Source: SKLM01 sp964514285
GTDB taxonomy: Bacteria > Chloroflexota > Anaerolineae > B4-G1
Direction of reading: 5' to 3'
DNA: 64,000 nt
Assembly: GCA_964514285.1 (NCBI GenBank)
Contig: CAZEQC010000002.1
Location: 58,416 to 122,415 of the forward strand
Part shown: piece after piece, positions 41,684 to 50,181 of the stretch
Layout of the letters: every line of letters begins with the position of its first letter
How positions within the stretch are numbered: position 1 is the first letter of the stretch
The notes under the pieces: generated by a model
The model's input: the letters and a program-made list of their open reading frames with translations, nothing else
Databases searched by the model: none
Told to the model about the DNA's origin: nothing
Translations under genes and position numbers: made by a program

Positions 41684-41756
41684 AGGTTCTTCGCGCAGAC
41701 GCTTTCTGGTCACAGATGTGAGTTGCAGATCCGGGCAAGCCGATCCCCACGAAAAT

Positions 41757-41777
41757 GGGGAGGCCTAGGGCCTCCCC
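41757..41777 (-). terminator. Terminator after the large surface protein gene
   Basis: GGGGAGGCC and GGCCTCCCC (9-bp stem, 3-base loop) lie 25 bases after the stop at 41802 on the minus strand, followed by ATTTTCG. Confidence 0.65.
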
Positions 41778-41801
41778 TCCATACAGGGACTGAAGGTTAC
41801 C

Positions 41802-44246
41802 TCAGTCCAGCAGCTTTACGCTCCAGTTGTCGTACTCTGGCTTGGACGGTGTGAATCCCTCGTACAGCGTTGATCGGACACCGAAGTATCGATTAGCACC
41901 GTAGCTGCCGTCCTTCCACTCACCCAGGTACTTGCCGTTGACGTGAACCTCTATCCAGTCGCCTTCACGGCGAATCTTCCAGTGGTTCCAGGACGCGTCA
42001 CCACCCTCCCGACGCTCGCCGCAGTAGATATCCTCGACGTCCCGCCAGCCATCGTTAAGCACTCTGGTCCCGGAGTTTGAGTGTTTGACCAATGAGAATT
42101 TGCACAGATGCTCGATGTCGTCGATCATCACCCGGACGGCATAGTACTCCGAGAGTGACTCATTCCCGCCAAACAGGATCTGGTAGGTCGCATACCAGCG
42201 CGCATCCCACCAGCGTGTGTCCACCTCAAGCTCGTAGTCGTTCGACGGAACAGCTACTCCAGGCCCAAACCGCGCGAACGGCTCGCCGCCGCTGCGCCGC
42301 GCGATGAAGTAGCCGTTGCCATCGCGAGGATAGGGAGACCCATCGCCGGGGGTTGGCGGGCTGGAATCAACCTCGTAGAAAGCCCAACGCTCGTCATCAA
42401 CCAGCGATGGCCATCCGCTGTCTACGTCGCTGAAGTCATCGAAGTAGCTCCAGGCCGTGGTGATCGATCGAGCATCACTCCAAGGGCCATGCCCCCAGCA
42501 GTCCAAATCGTCAGCGCGGACGCGATAGTAGAACGTATCGAACTCGTCATTCTCTACCTGCCGTGACGTGCTCGTTGTCAGCCACTGCCTGGTGATGGTG
42601 TTGAAGTCCGCATCCTTCGACTCCTGAAGAACGTACCGGTCGACCGCCACGCCCGCCACGCCGACGGACACAGGCGACCAACTGACGGAGTAGACATTGT
42701 CATTCTCAGGATCTTCAATGGCGTTCAGGGTCGGGGCGTCAGGCGGAGAAGCCTGCCCCTGCTCCACGTTGCTCCAAGGGCCATCTCCCCAGCGGCTGGC
42801 GTTGTCCGCTCGGACGCGGTAGTAGTAGGCGCAGTAGGCATCCTGGATCTGCCGCGACGTCTGCGCGGTATCCCAAGACTGGTCCACGACAGAGAAGTCG
42901 GCGAAGCGCGCCTGCTGCAGTGTGTAGTGGTCGATCGGTTTCTCGACCCCTTGCCAGCTTACCCGGTAGGAGCGTCCCGCATCAGGCGCCGGTATAGGAT
43001 TCAGGTCCGGCGTGGGCGGCCAGTTGCGGAACATAAGGGGCAAGTAGGCGAAATAGGTCTGGTTGTCCAGGGTAACGGTGACGGTATCCACAGGGCCAAA
43101 GGTCTCACCGTCGTCACTCGCCCGGGACTGGATCACGTACTGGGTGACGTCAGCCTCAGGCAGGGTCCACTCGTAGGACCACGTCCAGCCGTCCCAGTCC
43201 GCTCCAGTGACCTCCGCACTGTACCAGTCTTTGCTCTCTATACTGTCTGCCTCACCGGTCCTCACCTGCACCAGCACCTCAGCAGCGTCTTCGACCTCAG
43301 AACCCGCAGCAGATGCAGAAGCGCTCAAAGCCGCGCCCGTCCAGGGCACCGTGGCGGATACCACGTTGCTCCAGCGCGTCGGCGTGACGTCACCGCTGCC
43401 ATGAATAGCCTGCATGCGATAGTAGTACGTGCCTGCCTCTTGCGATGTCTTGGCGATGAGCTTGCTCATCCCGGCGGGAGCCATGTTGTCTGTCAGAGTA
43501 TCGAAGTTGGGGTCAGTGGACTCTTGGAGAAGATAGCTGGCCGCCGAAGGCACCTCGTTCCAGCGCACCCAATAGCTCCAGTCGTTGCCAGGAACCTGTT
43601 CGAGGCTCAGCGCAACGTCCTCGGTCATATAGGGCACCTCGGCGCCCTCTCTCCAGGCTATACCCTCGATGGTCCGAGTCCCCTTCTCCGAGATATGAGT
43701 GTTCTTATTAGGAGAACGGATCTGAGAGTGGAGACGGCCACTGACGACAGTGGTCGACCACGCATCGGTAATGAGCTCCCCAGCACCCGTGACCTGGGCT
43801 GTGTTGACCACCTCACCTTCCATCTCGCTGGAGATCTCGGCGCTGAAGGTGATGATGGCGAAATTACCCAGTCCGAAGTTAGAGGACGTCCACGTGACCG
43901 TGTCTCCCGTCCACCCATAAGCGCCCTTCCCAGAAAAACCCAGGCTCTCCGTGATCAGCGTCAACCCGGGAGGGAGCGTATCTGTCAGCCAGAGGTGGGA
44001 CTCAGCAAGATCTGACCCGATGTTGATGGAGTAGGTCAGGGTATCGCCAGGGGCTGCAATGGCTGTGTTGGCCCGCTTATCCACGCTCAACTCGGCCTCG
44101 ATGGACTCCGGACCCACCTGGGCCCGGGCCTGAAGCCGAACGAGCAGAAACAGACCCGCCATAAGCGAAAGAGCGAAGAGCATCGTCAGAACCACACCGC
44201 CGGTATGTCGCCATATGATGCGTGTCTTATCAGTTTTCATAGTCAT
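41802..44246 (-). CDS. Secreted/cell-surface protein with DUF11 and fibronectin-III-like domains
   Basis: An 814-residue protein with a signal segment (about 15-40, ending ARAQ). The first domain is DUF11-like (LSVDKRANTAIAAPGDTLTYSINIG, DTLPPGLTLI). Three or four FN3-like domains follow, recognised by the pattern SYLLQESTDPNF...YYYRMQAI, HYTLQQARFADF...YYYRVRADN and RYVLQESKDADF...YYYRVRADD. A YLPLMFRNW segment lies in the middle (about 400), where other Chloroflexi proteins end, and a LamG/concanavalin-like domain fills the C-terminus (FDDFSDVDSGWP, WKIRREGDWIEVHVNGKYLGEW). It probably binds carbohydrate or surfaces. It has its own promoter. Confidence 0.83.
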   Translation of the reverse strand: MTMKTDKTRIIWRHTGGVVLTMLFALSLMAGLFLLVRLQARAQVGPESIEAELSVDKRANTAIAAPGDTLTYSINIGSDLAESHLWLTDTLPPGLTLITESLGFSGKGAYGWTGDTVTWTSSNFGLGNFAIITFSAEISSEMEGEVVNTAQVTGAGELITDAWSTTVVSGRLHSQIRSPNKNTHISEKGTRTIEGIAWREGAEVPYMTEDVALSLEQVPGNDWSYWVRWNEVPSAASYLLQESTDPNFDTLTDNMAPAGMSKLIAKTSQEAGTYYYRMQAIHGSGDVTPTRWSNVVSATVPWTGAALSASASAAGSEVEDAAEVLVQVRTGEADSIESKDWYSAEVTGADWDGWTWSYEWTLPEADVTQYVIQSRASDDGETFGPVDTVTVTLDNQTYFAYLPLMFRNWPPTPDLNPIPAPDAGRSYRVSWQGVEKPIDHYTLQQARFADFSVVDQSWDTAQTSRQIQDAYCAYYYRVRADNASRWGDGPWSNVEQGQASPPDAPTLNAIEDPENDNVYSVSWSPVSVGVAGVAVDRYVLQESKDADFNTITRQWLTTSTSRQVENDEFDTFYYRVRADDLDCWGHGPWSDARSITTAWSYFDDFSDVDSGWPSLVDDERWAFYEVDSSPPTPGDGSPYPRDGNGYFIARRSGGEPFARFGPGVAVPSNDYELEVDTRWWDARWYATYQILFGGNESLSEYYAVRVMIDDIEHLCKFSLVKHSNSGTRVLNDGWRDVEDIYCGERREGGDASWNHWKIRREGDWIEVHVNGKYLGEWKDGSYGANRYFGVRSTLYEGFTPSKPEYDNWSVKLLD

Positions 44247-44443
44247 ATTCCTTCTCTCAGGACCTCTCGTCCACTAGTGACCCTATCGATTAGGCTCACG
44301 TCTGTGACCTTAGACCGCGTCCAAAAACAGGTCGCGCATTGTGGGCATCGATACTCACTTTCGAAGGTGAAAGGCAGGACACCGTCTGTAGACGCCTCCT
44401 CGATCCAACGAGCTGGCTACCTCCCGCCAGCTACAGCGACGAC

Positions 44444-44472
44444 ATTCTACTATGGTGCATAGACCTTGTCAA
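44444..44472 (-). promoter_or_regulatory. Promoter of the surface protein gene
   Basis: TTGACA (44472-44467), 17 bases, TAGAAT (44449-44444), starting 17 bases after the last glycosyltransferase gene. The leader is about 190 bases. I compared it with known riboswitch cores and recognised none. Confidence 0.75.
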
Positions 44473-44488
44473 TGCCCGATGCCAGGGG

Positions 44489-46531
44489 CTATTCCAAAGT
44501 TACTGCTTCAAGCACCAAGCGATCGCCTACAGCTCCTCCCTCTCGATTGATGACCGGGAGCCGCTCTTTGGTCTGGACGTCATAGAGCCCGACCTCAAGC
44601 CAATGAGCGCCGGGCCGTGCGTCCCCGCTCACCGGGAAACGATACACCTGACCAACGACGGCGTCCGGCCTCCAATGCCAGGGGGGTACATCGAAACCGT
44701 CATACTGACCCACGATAGCCTTCTGGCCGTCGAGCAGATGAGCGAAGCTGGCCAGCGGTTCGAAGACGGGCCCGTCGACCTGCCAATAGACCGTGAGATG
44801 GAGCTCCTGACCGATCGTCAAGCGATCATCGACCAGCTCATAGCCCAGCATGGTGACGCTGCCTCCGAAGCGAGCCGGGAGAGAGATACCACTCCCACCC
44901 CCAGGATCGAGGGAGGCGGTCGATTGGTCCGTGAGCCTCGACAGCTCTTGCTCCACCCACGGACCTCCTTCGACCTGGTAGACGCGATAGGCCAAATCAC
45001 CTGATGAAGGTGTCTGCCCCTCCAGTATCACGACTGCGTCCTCCATCCAGCGCTGGAAGAGCACCTGGTCCGGCTCCGCGAAGCGGGGCAGGAGATAGCG
45101 ACGCGGACCCTCCGGGGAGGGGAGAATCAGAGCTCGATCGGCGTTGAACCAGAGTGGGTTAAGGGCCTCACGACGGAGGACGCGCTTTCTGAGCAGGAGA
45201 TGACGATCGTCCGGGAAAGGCTCAGAGATCCAAAGCTCCCCCTCCACGTTGCTCCGATTCAGATCGCGGAACGCCTCGGTCAAGGCAGCCTGGTAGATGG
45301 CCTGCACCTCTGGCTGAGCGGGCCAGGTGATGAACAGGCTGCGAAAGGTAGCCACCGCGTTCACGAGTAGGAGCAGCGCCGCCACGAGAGCGGGGCACCA
45401 ACGCGCCCCTCTCCTCGCCCAGGAGGCGACCCAGCGCCATATAGCCATCGCGCCGATCGCGGGAAAGACGAGCGCCGCCGGCAGGGCCCCGATCCCCCGC
45501 ACAAAGCTTGGCGCCTCGGGGGTGAGCATAGAGGGCGCCAGCCCCAGCAGCAACCAGGTGATCAGAACGAAGTAGCGCGGCTGCCGCCAGCGGATGACGC
45601 TCAACAGGAGCCCCAGCATGGCCGACAGACCCAGCACGGGGCTCAAGACCGGCCGACCCGCGAGGTTATACCGCCAATTGGGGTCGCCCGTCACGGTGAA
45701 GAGACCCAGCGACCGGACAGCCTGCCTGGCGAAGGGAAGCAGATCCCCGGCCATCAGTCGATCGATGATCCCGCCCAGCTGATCGAGTCGGGTCTCCGGG
45801 ACGCCAGGACGGACCTGCATCTCGTAGACGAAGGGCGCGACGACCAGCGCTGCGACGCCGAGCGTCGGGAGAGCGACTCGCCAGAGCCGACGGAGAGATA
45901 TCTCGCCGAGGAGGCCAAGATAGACCAAGACCATCGGAAGCAAAAGGATAAGGCCTCGAGCAGCTGTAAACGTATACCAGGTCAAGCCCATTAACGCTCC
46001 GGCGACGGCCAGCCATCTCCAGCGGGGCTCTCGCCCAGCTCTTTGTAGAGCGCCGTCACCGAGGTTAAGCCCCTTCCAGAGAAAGATGACTGCAGCGGTA
46101 AAAACCAGGGGCAGGGTGATGCCGCGTAGAGCCACGCGGCTGAAAAAGACCGGCCACCACGTCACTGCCAGCAGCCCGCTGGTGAAGAGGGCGACGTGGC
46201 GACCGAAGAGACGTCGCGTGAGACGGTGCACCACCGGTATGAGCAAGAGACCGGCGAAGCGCGTCACGAGCCGGGCCCCAAAAGGCGTGAAACCCCAGAT
46301 CGGCATAACGAGAGCCAAGAGATACATATAGAGAGGCTCAGCGCTGTAGCTTATCTTCCAGTGAATGGGTCGCTGCCCTTGGACGATCAACTCACCGAGA
46401 TCCATCATCCGGAGCTCGTCGTGAGATGGTCCGGGAGGCACCGCGTCGGGAGCGTAAAAGCGGAAGAAGGCAGCGATGAGCAGAATCCCGACCATCAACC
46501 AGCGTTCCAGGCGTGGGCTTAGTGGCTTCAT
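44489..46531 (-). CDS. GT39-type membrane glycosyltransferase with C-terminal beta-sandwich, array member 6
   Basis: A 680-residue GT-C protein with about 11-13 membrane spans. The first extracytoplasmic loop carries the catalytic-type pair Asp38-Glu39 (GPSHDELRMMDLGELI), followed by YSAEPLYMYLLAL. The last 130 residues form a soluble beta-sandwich: FGGSVTMLGYELV...LTVYWQVDG, SFAHLLDGQKAIVGQYDGFDVPPWHWRPDA and HWLEVGLYDVQTKERLPV. GT39 enzymes take sugars from polyprenyl phosphate and add them to proteins or lipids outside the membrane. The ATG overlaps the preceding stop by 4 bases. It is the last gene of the array. Confidence 0.88.
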   Translation of the reverse strand: MKPLSPRLERWLMVGILLIAAFFRFYAPDAVPPGPSHDELRMMDLGELIVQGQRPIHWKISYSAEPLYMYLLALVMPIWGFTPFGARLVTRFAGLLLIPVVHRLTRRLFGRHVALFTSGLLAVTWWPVFFSRVALRGITLPLVFTAAVIFLWKGLNLGDGALQRAGREPRWRWLAVAGALMGLTWYTFTAARGLILLLPMVLVYLGLLGEISLRRLWRVALPTLGVAALVVAPFVYEMQVRPGVPETRLDQLGGIIDRLMAGDLLPFARQAVRSLGLFTVTGDPNWRYNLAGRPVLSPVLGLSAMLGLLLSVIRWRQPRYFVLITWLLLGLAPSMLTPEAPSFVRGIGALPAALVFPAIGAMAIWRWVASWARRGARWCPALVAALLLLVNAVATFRSLFITWPAQPEVQAIYQAALTEAFRDLNRSNVEGELWISEPFPDDRHLLLRKRVLRREALNPLWFNADRALILPSPEGPRRYLLPRFAEPDQVLFQRWMEDAVVILEGQTPSSGDLAYRVYQVEGGPWVEQELSRLTDQSTASLDPGGGSGISLPARFGGSVTMLGYELVDDRLTIGQELHLTVYWQVDGPVFEPLASFAHLLDGQKAIVGQYDGFDVPPWHWRPDAVVGQVYRFPVSGDARPGAHWLEVGLYDVQTKERLPVINREGGAVGDRLVLEAVTLE

Positions 46532-48183
46532 GGGGTCCTCACCCGATAGATAAACACGCTGTAGCCCACTCGATGATCTGGCGGGCGCTGCCGGAACCAG
46601 GCGTAGAGATCACGATCGGGAAGCACTGCTCCCACCAGATTGGTCACGCTGATGGCGTAGACGCCAGGCTCCGGTTGACGGGGGTTGAAGGGGGGATCTT
46701 GCCACATCGTGAACCCGTGGGGGACGCCGACCAACAACTGATGGTCGACATCGTAGGCCTCTGGAGGAGCGCTCCCGAACCAACTTAACTTCACCTCGTC
46801 AACGCTCTCCTGCTCCATCCACCTCCGCAAGGCCTTCAGATCCTGCCCCCAGTCGATATTCGAATCGACGAGGATACGCCAACCGTTCTCCGGCCCCCCC
46901 CCAAAAGGATTGAAGTAGGCCAGGAAATGAGGATAGATCACAATCGTGCTGACCGTCAGCCAGGCCACCAGGAGGAGAGGGATGACGTGGCGTGCCTGCA
47001 TCCACAAAGGGCACTGGGCTGACGAGCGAAAGGGACGACAGCGCGCAAGACGCCCTATGTGCACAGCTAGGAACGGCAAGATAGGCAGCAGGTGGCGATA
47101 ACCCAAATTGAGGCTGGCCGTCGTGAGGGCGAGGAAATACGCCAGCGGCGGAATAGAGATGAACAGGTCATCGCCGCTTGGCTGCTGCAGCATCATCAGG
47201 CTCGCGATCACCAGCCCCAGCAGGGTGGGCAGAGGGGTCTTGACCGCGAAAGCCACCGGGAAGTAGTACCACCAGCCCTGAGTGCTGATCTGACCGAGGA
47301 GATAGGCCGGACGCCCGCCGGCGGCGAAATCGAGGATGGCCTGGACGCCCCGCACGTAGGGCGGCGCAGGCACCAAGACGTTCAGCCCCTCCACAGGTCC
47401 CACTTGGAAGAGGTAGCTGGCCCAGACGACGAGGAGCGCCACAGCTGCCACCACCGCGATAAGCCCAACGCGACGCACCAACCGCTGCCACTGGCTTCCA
47501 CCATCGCGTATACCGTCCAGCAAGAAGGTAAGAGCGAGGATCGGCCCAAAGATCAAGGCCGAGAGTTTGGCGGCGAAGGCGAGGCCAAGCGCCAAGCCAG
47601 CAGCCAAGACACGCACCGGGGAACGCTTTTGCGACAGCCGCCAGAAAGCATAGGCAGCCAGAGCGATGAAGAACGTCCCGCCAAGATCTGTCGTGGACAG
47701 TCTCTCGTGAGCCAGAATGTTGGGATCCAGGGCAGAGAAGGCAGCCGCCAGCAGCCCACCCCCAGGGCCGAAACGGGCGCTGCCCCAGCGGAAAACCAGG
47801 GACGTCAGCAGCAAGCCCAAGCCTATAACGGGCAAGCGGGAAAGGAAGACGATGCAGTCCGGACGTTGGTTGACGCGCCAGAGAAAGGCATCGGCGAAAT
47901 GGTACCATTCTGCAGCCTCCCACCACTGATCCAGCGGCAGGCGCAGATCGAGCAACCCGTGAGCCGGCAAGGCGCTTAGTACGTTGACCAGCGGGGGATG
48001 CTCGATGCTCAATCGCGGATCGCCGGTCCCAAGATAGGCTGCTCCCCGAGCGATATGGTTCTGCTCATCCATCGTCGGGGATTTCTGCACAGCGCTGGTG
48101 ATGGCGAGAGCAAAGGTCAGCAACAGGAGACCGACCAGCAACCAGGGAAAGAGGTTCTGACGAGAAAGGGGGTTAGCGCTCAT
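46528..48183 (-). CDS. GT39-type membrane glycosyltransferase without C-terminal domain, array member 5
   Basis: At 551 residues this is the shortest of the array. The conserved Asp39-Glu40 pair lies in SPTMDEQNHIARGAAYLGTGD, and IEHPPLVNVLSALP is the second loop motif. About ten membrane spans follow. The C-terminal soluble part (about 430-551: VDSNIDWGQDLKALRRWMEQESVDEVKLSWFGSAPPEAY) differs from its neighbours: it lacks the beta-sandwich and instead has a segment common in another GT39 subgroup. It starts 1 base before the upstream gene's stop region ends (48184), so expression is coupled. Confidence 0.87.
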   Translation of the reverse strand: MSANPLSRQNLFPWLLVGLLLLTFALAITSAVQKSPTMDEQNHIARGAAYLGTGDPRLSIEHPPLVNVLSALPAHGLLDLRLPLDQWWEAAEWYHFADAFLWRVNQRPDCIVFLSRLPVIGLGLLLTSLVFRWGSARFGPGGGLLAAAFSALDPNILAHERLSTTDLGGTFFIALAAYAFWRLSQKRSPVRVLAAGLALGLAFAAKLSALIFGPILALTFLLDGIRDGGSQWQRLVRRVGLIAVVAAVALLVVWASYLFQVGPVEGLNVLVPAPPYVRGVQAILDFAAGGRPAYLLGQISTQGWWYYFPVAFAVKTPLPTLLGLVIASLMMLQQPSGDDLFISIPPLAYFLALTTASLNLGYRHLLPILPFLAVHIGRLARCRPFRSSAQCPLWMQARHVIPLLLVAWLTVSTIVIYPHFLAYFNPFGGGPENGWRILVDSNIDWGQDLKALRRWMEQESVDEVKLSWFGSAPPEAYDVDHQLLVGVPHGFTMWQDPPFNPRQPEPGVYAISVTNLVGAVLPDRDLYAWFRQRPPDHRVGYSVFIYRVRTP

Positions 48184-50181
48184 TCATTCTCTCACTGGGA
48201 GATCGAGCTGTAGATAGTCCGTGTCCAAAACGGGCAGACGGTTACCGGTTGACTGCTCATAGATACCAACATGTACGGTGAAATCGTCGATATGAGAGAC
48301 ATCGGGAGGCGTCAGGATGTGTTTCTGGATCACGATATCGTTGGCCTGCCAGCGCGTCGAGGGGCTGGCCAAGCCGTCATCTTGTGCAACCACTTCGCCT
48401 GAGGCCCGTACCAGGTGTGCAAAAACCTTGACTTGAGCCGAGGGTGGTTCCTCGACGCGCCAGCAGGTCAGCAACGTGAGCGGTTCATCAAGACGCGTCC
48501 GATCAAGGACTCGATACCCAAGGAACGTCAGACGTCCACCAAATGAAACAGGCAGCTGCACCAAGGTCCCGTCAGGCTCATTCACCGTTCTGTTCAGCCG
48601 CGTTGGGGCTTGGCGCAGGCCTTGATGGTTCAGAAGACGGTAGGTGGTGAAGGAGAGGGCGTGAGTCTCTCGCGCGCCCCAGTCCAATAGCTCTCCTCGC
48701 AGATCCTCGTCTAAGGGAACAACCTGGGGAATCAGGATCCAGCTGCCAGCCGACGGAGACGAGGGCACTAGAAGCGTCTCCCGGGTATCGCAAAGTCGCA
48801 CATCCGCAACGTCACCACTAGAAACCAGCTCTAGTGTCGGCGCATCCATAGTGTGCACCGACAGCCCGGACACCGTAACGGCCGCATCGGCCGGCAGTCT
48901 CTCCAGCCGCTCGCCCACGGCGGTTAGGTCAGCCTGGTAGTCGAAACGCACAACCTCGTGCCGTGGCCAGCGAACGAAGTAATCGCGCGCTGTCAAAGCA
49001 GTCCCGGGGACGAGGGCCAGGACAACCAACACCGAAGGAAGGATGGATGCAGCTTGACCTATGGAGGCGCTGAGGCTCGACAGCCGAGACCCGGCCCAAC
49101 GCTCCAGCTCGACGAGCGCAAGAGCAGGGAACACAAAGGCCACGACCAGCCCGAGGCTGTTGCGGATGGAACTCGGGGCCCGAGACGTGATTACGCTAGG
49201 GCCAAGAGAACCGACTAACCAGGCAAGCAGAAACCCAAAGCGGGGATCCCGCCAGCGCCAAAGGGCGATGCCTAAGCCCGCAAGGAAAAGACCTGCCCCA
49301 ATGGGCTCTGCGAAAACGGGGCGACCGGGTAGATTGTAGCGCGGCCACGGGTCGCCGGAAAAGGTGAAGAACTTCAGATTGGCGATCAGATTCTGCCAGA
49401 CCAGAGATAGATCACCGGCGAGCAGTCGATCTAAGGGCTGACGCACCTCCGCGACGCGGCTCTCGGCCCCAGGGTGAGCGGCCAACCAGAGCAGCAAGGG
49501 CGCGGCTACGAAAGCGGCGACGAAGAAGATCGCAAGAATCTCGGACCAAGCCACGGATACACGGGGGCGGACAAGCTTTGCATGGGCAACTACGGCGACC
49601 AGAATGAACGGCAACATTCGGGCAGCCGTATAGGTGTAGAAGGAGAGACCGAAAAGAAAGCCCGCTGCCAGGACGTCACCTGAACCACCCCGTGATAGGC
49701 GAGCGTTTCGCTCCGGCGGCCGGAGGATCACGCGCATAAGAGAATGAGCACCGAGAGCGGCCAAGAAGGGTAGCTGGATGGCCCGATAGGCGACGCGGGC
49801 GTAGAAGAGGGGCCAGAAACTGACGGCCACCCAAGCGCTGGTGAGCAGAGCCACCCGAACGCCAAAGAGGTATCGAACGAGTGCGTAGGTTGCGGCGAGA
49901 CCCAGGAGCCCGAAGGCGACCGAGGGCCACCGCAGCCCCAACCAGTGATCCCCAAAAAGGGCCACCGTAGCAGCTTGTGCATACTGATAGAGCGGCTCAT
50001 GGCCATAGGCGGCTGTGAAATAGATAGCGTGATTCCCATCGAGGATGTCCCGGGCAATAACCCAATTTGCCACCTCGTCGTGGGAGAGTCCGGGCGGCAC
50101 GTCACCCAAACCCGAGAGCCGGAGTCCCGCCGCCACGAGGAGGACAAGCGTCAAGGCGATCCACTCCCTCTGCCTACTCAT
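48184..50181 (-). CDS. GT39-type membrane glycosyltransferase with C-terminal beta-sandwich, array member 4
   Basis: A 665-residue protein. PPGLSHDEVANWVIARDILDG contains Asp35-Glu36, and YGHEPLYQYAQAATVALFGDHWLGLR is the next motif. It has about 11 membrane segments. The C-terminal beta-sandwich reads FGGRLTFLGYRVL, VFAHLVRASGEVVAQDDGLA and FTVHVGIYEQSTGNRLPVLD. It is closely related in layout to members 1, 2 and 6 and therefore probably a paralogue. It overlaps the preceding gene by 8 bases. Confidence 0.88.
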   Translation of the reverse strand: MSRQREWIALTLVLLVAAGLRLSGLGDVPPGLSHDEVANWVIARDILDGNHAIYFTAAYGHEPLYQYAQAATVALFGDHWLGLRWPSVAFGLLGLAATYALVRYLFGVRVALLTSAWVAVSFWPLFYARVAYRAIQLPFLAALGAHSLMRVILRPPERNARLSRGGSGDVLAAGFLFGLSFYTYTAARMLPFILVAVVAHAKLVRPRVSVAWSEILAIFFVAAFVAAPLLLWLAAHPGAESRVAEVRQPLDRLLAGDLSLVWQNLIANLKFFTFSGDPWPRYNLPGRPVFAEPIGAGLFLAGLGIALWRWRDPRFGFLLAWLVGSLGPSVITSRAPSSIRNSLGLVVAFVFPALALVELERWAGSRLSSLSASIGQAASILPSVLVVLALVPGTALTARDYFVRWPRHEVVRFDYQADLTAVGERLERLPADAAVTVSGLSVHTMDAPTLELVSSGDVADVRLCDTRETLLVPSSPSAGSWILIPQVVPLDEDLRGELLDWGARETHALSFTTYRLLNHQGLRQAPTRLNRTVNEPDGTLVQLPVSFGGRLTFLGYRVLDRTRLDEPLTLLTCWRVEEPPSAQVKVFAHLVRASGEVVAQDDGLASPSTRWQANDIVIQKHILTPPDVSHIDDFTVHVGIYEQSTGNRLPVLDTDYLQLDLPVRE

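Noticed and set aside
44247..44443. Possible riboswitch (cyclic di-GMP or other) in the 190-base leader of the surface protein gene
   Set aside because: None of the conserved core motifs of the common classes could be found by eye; only unremarkable short stems.
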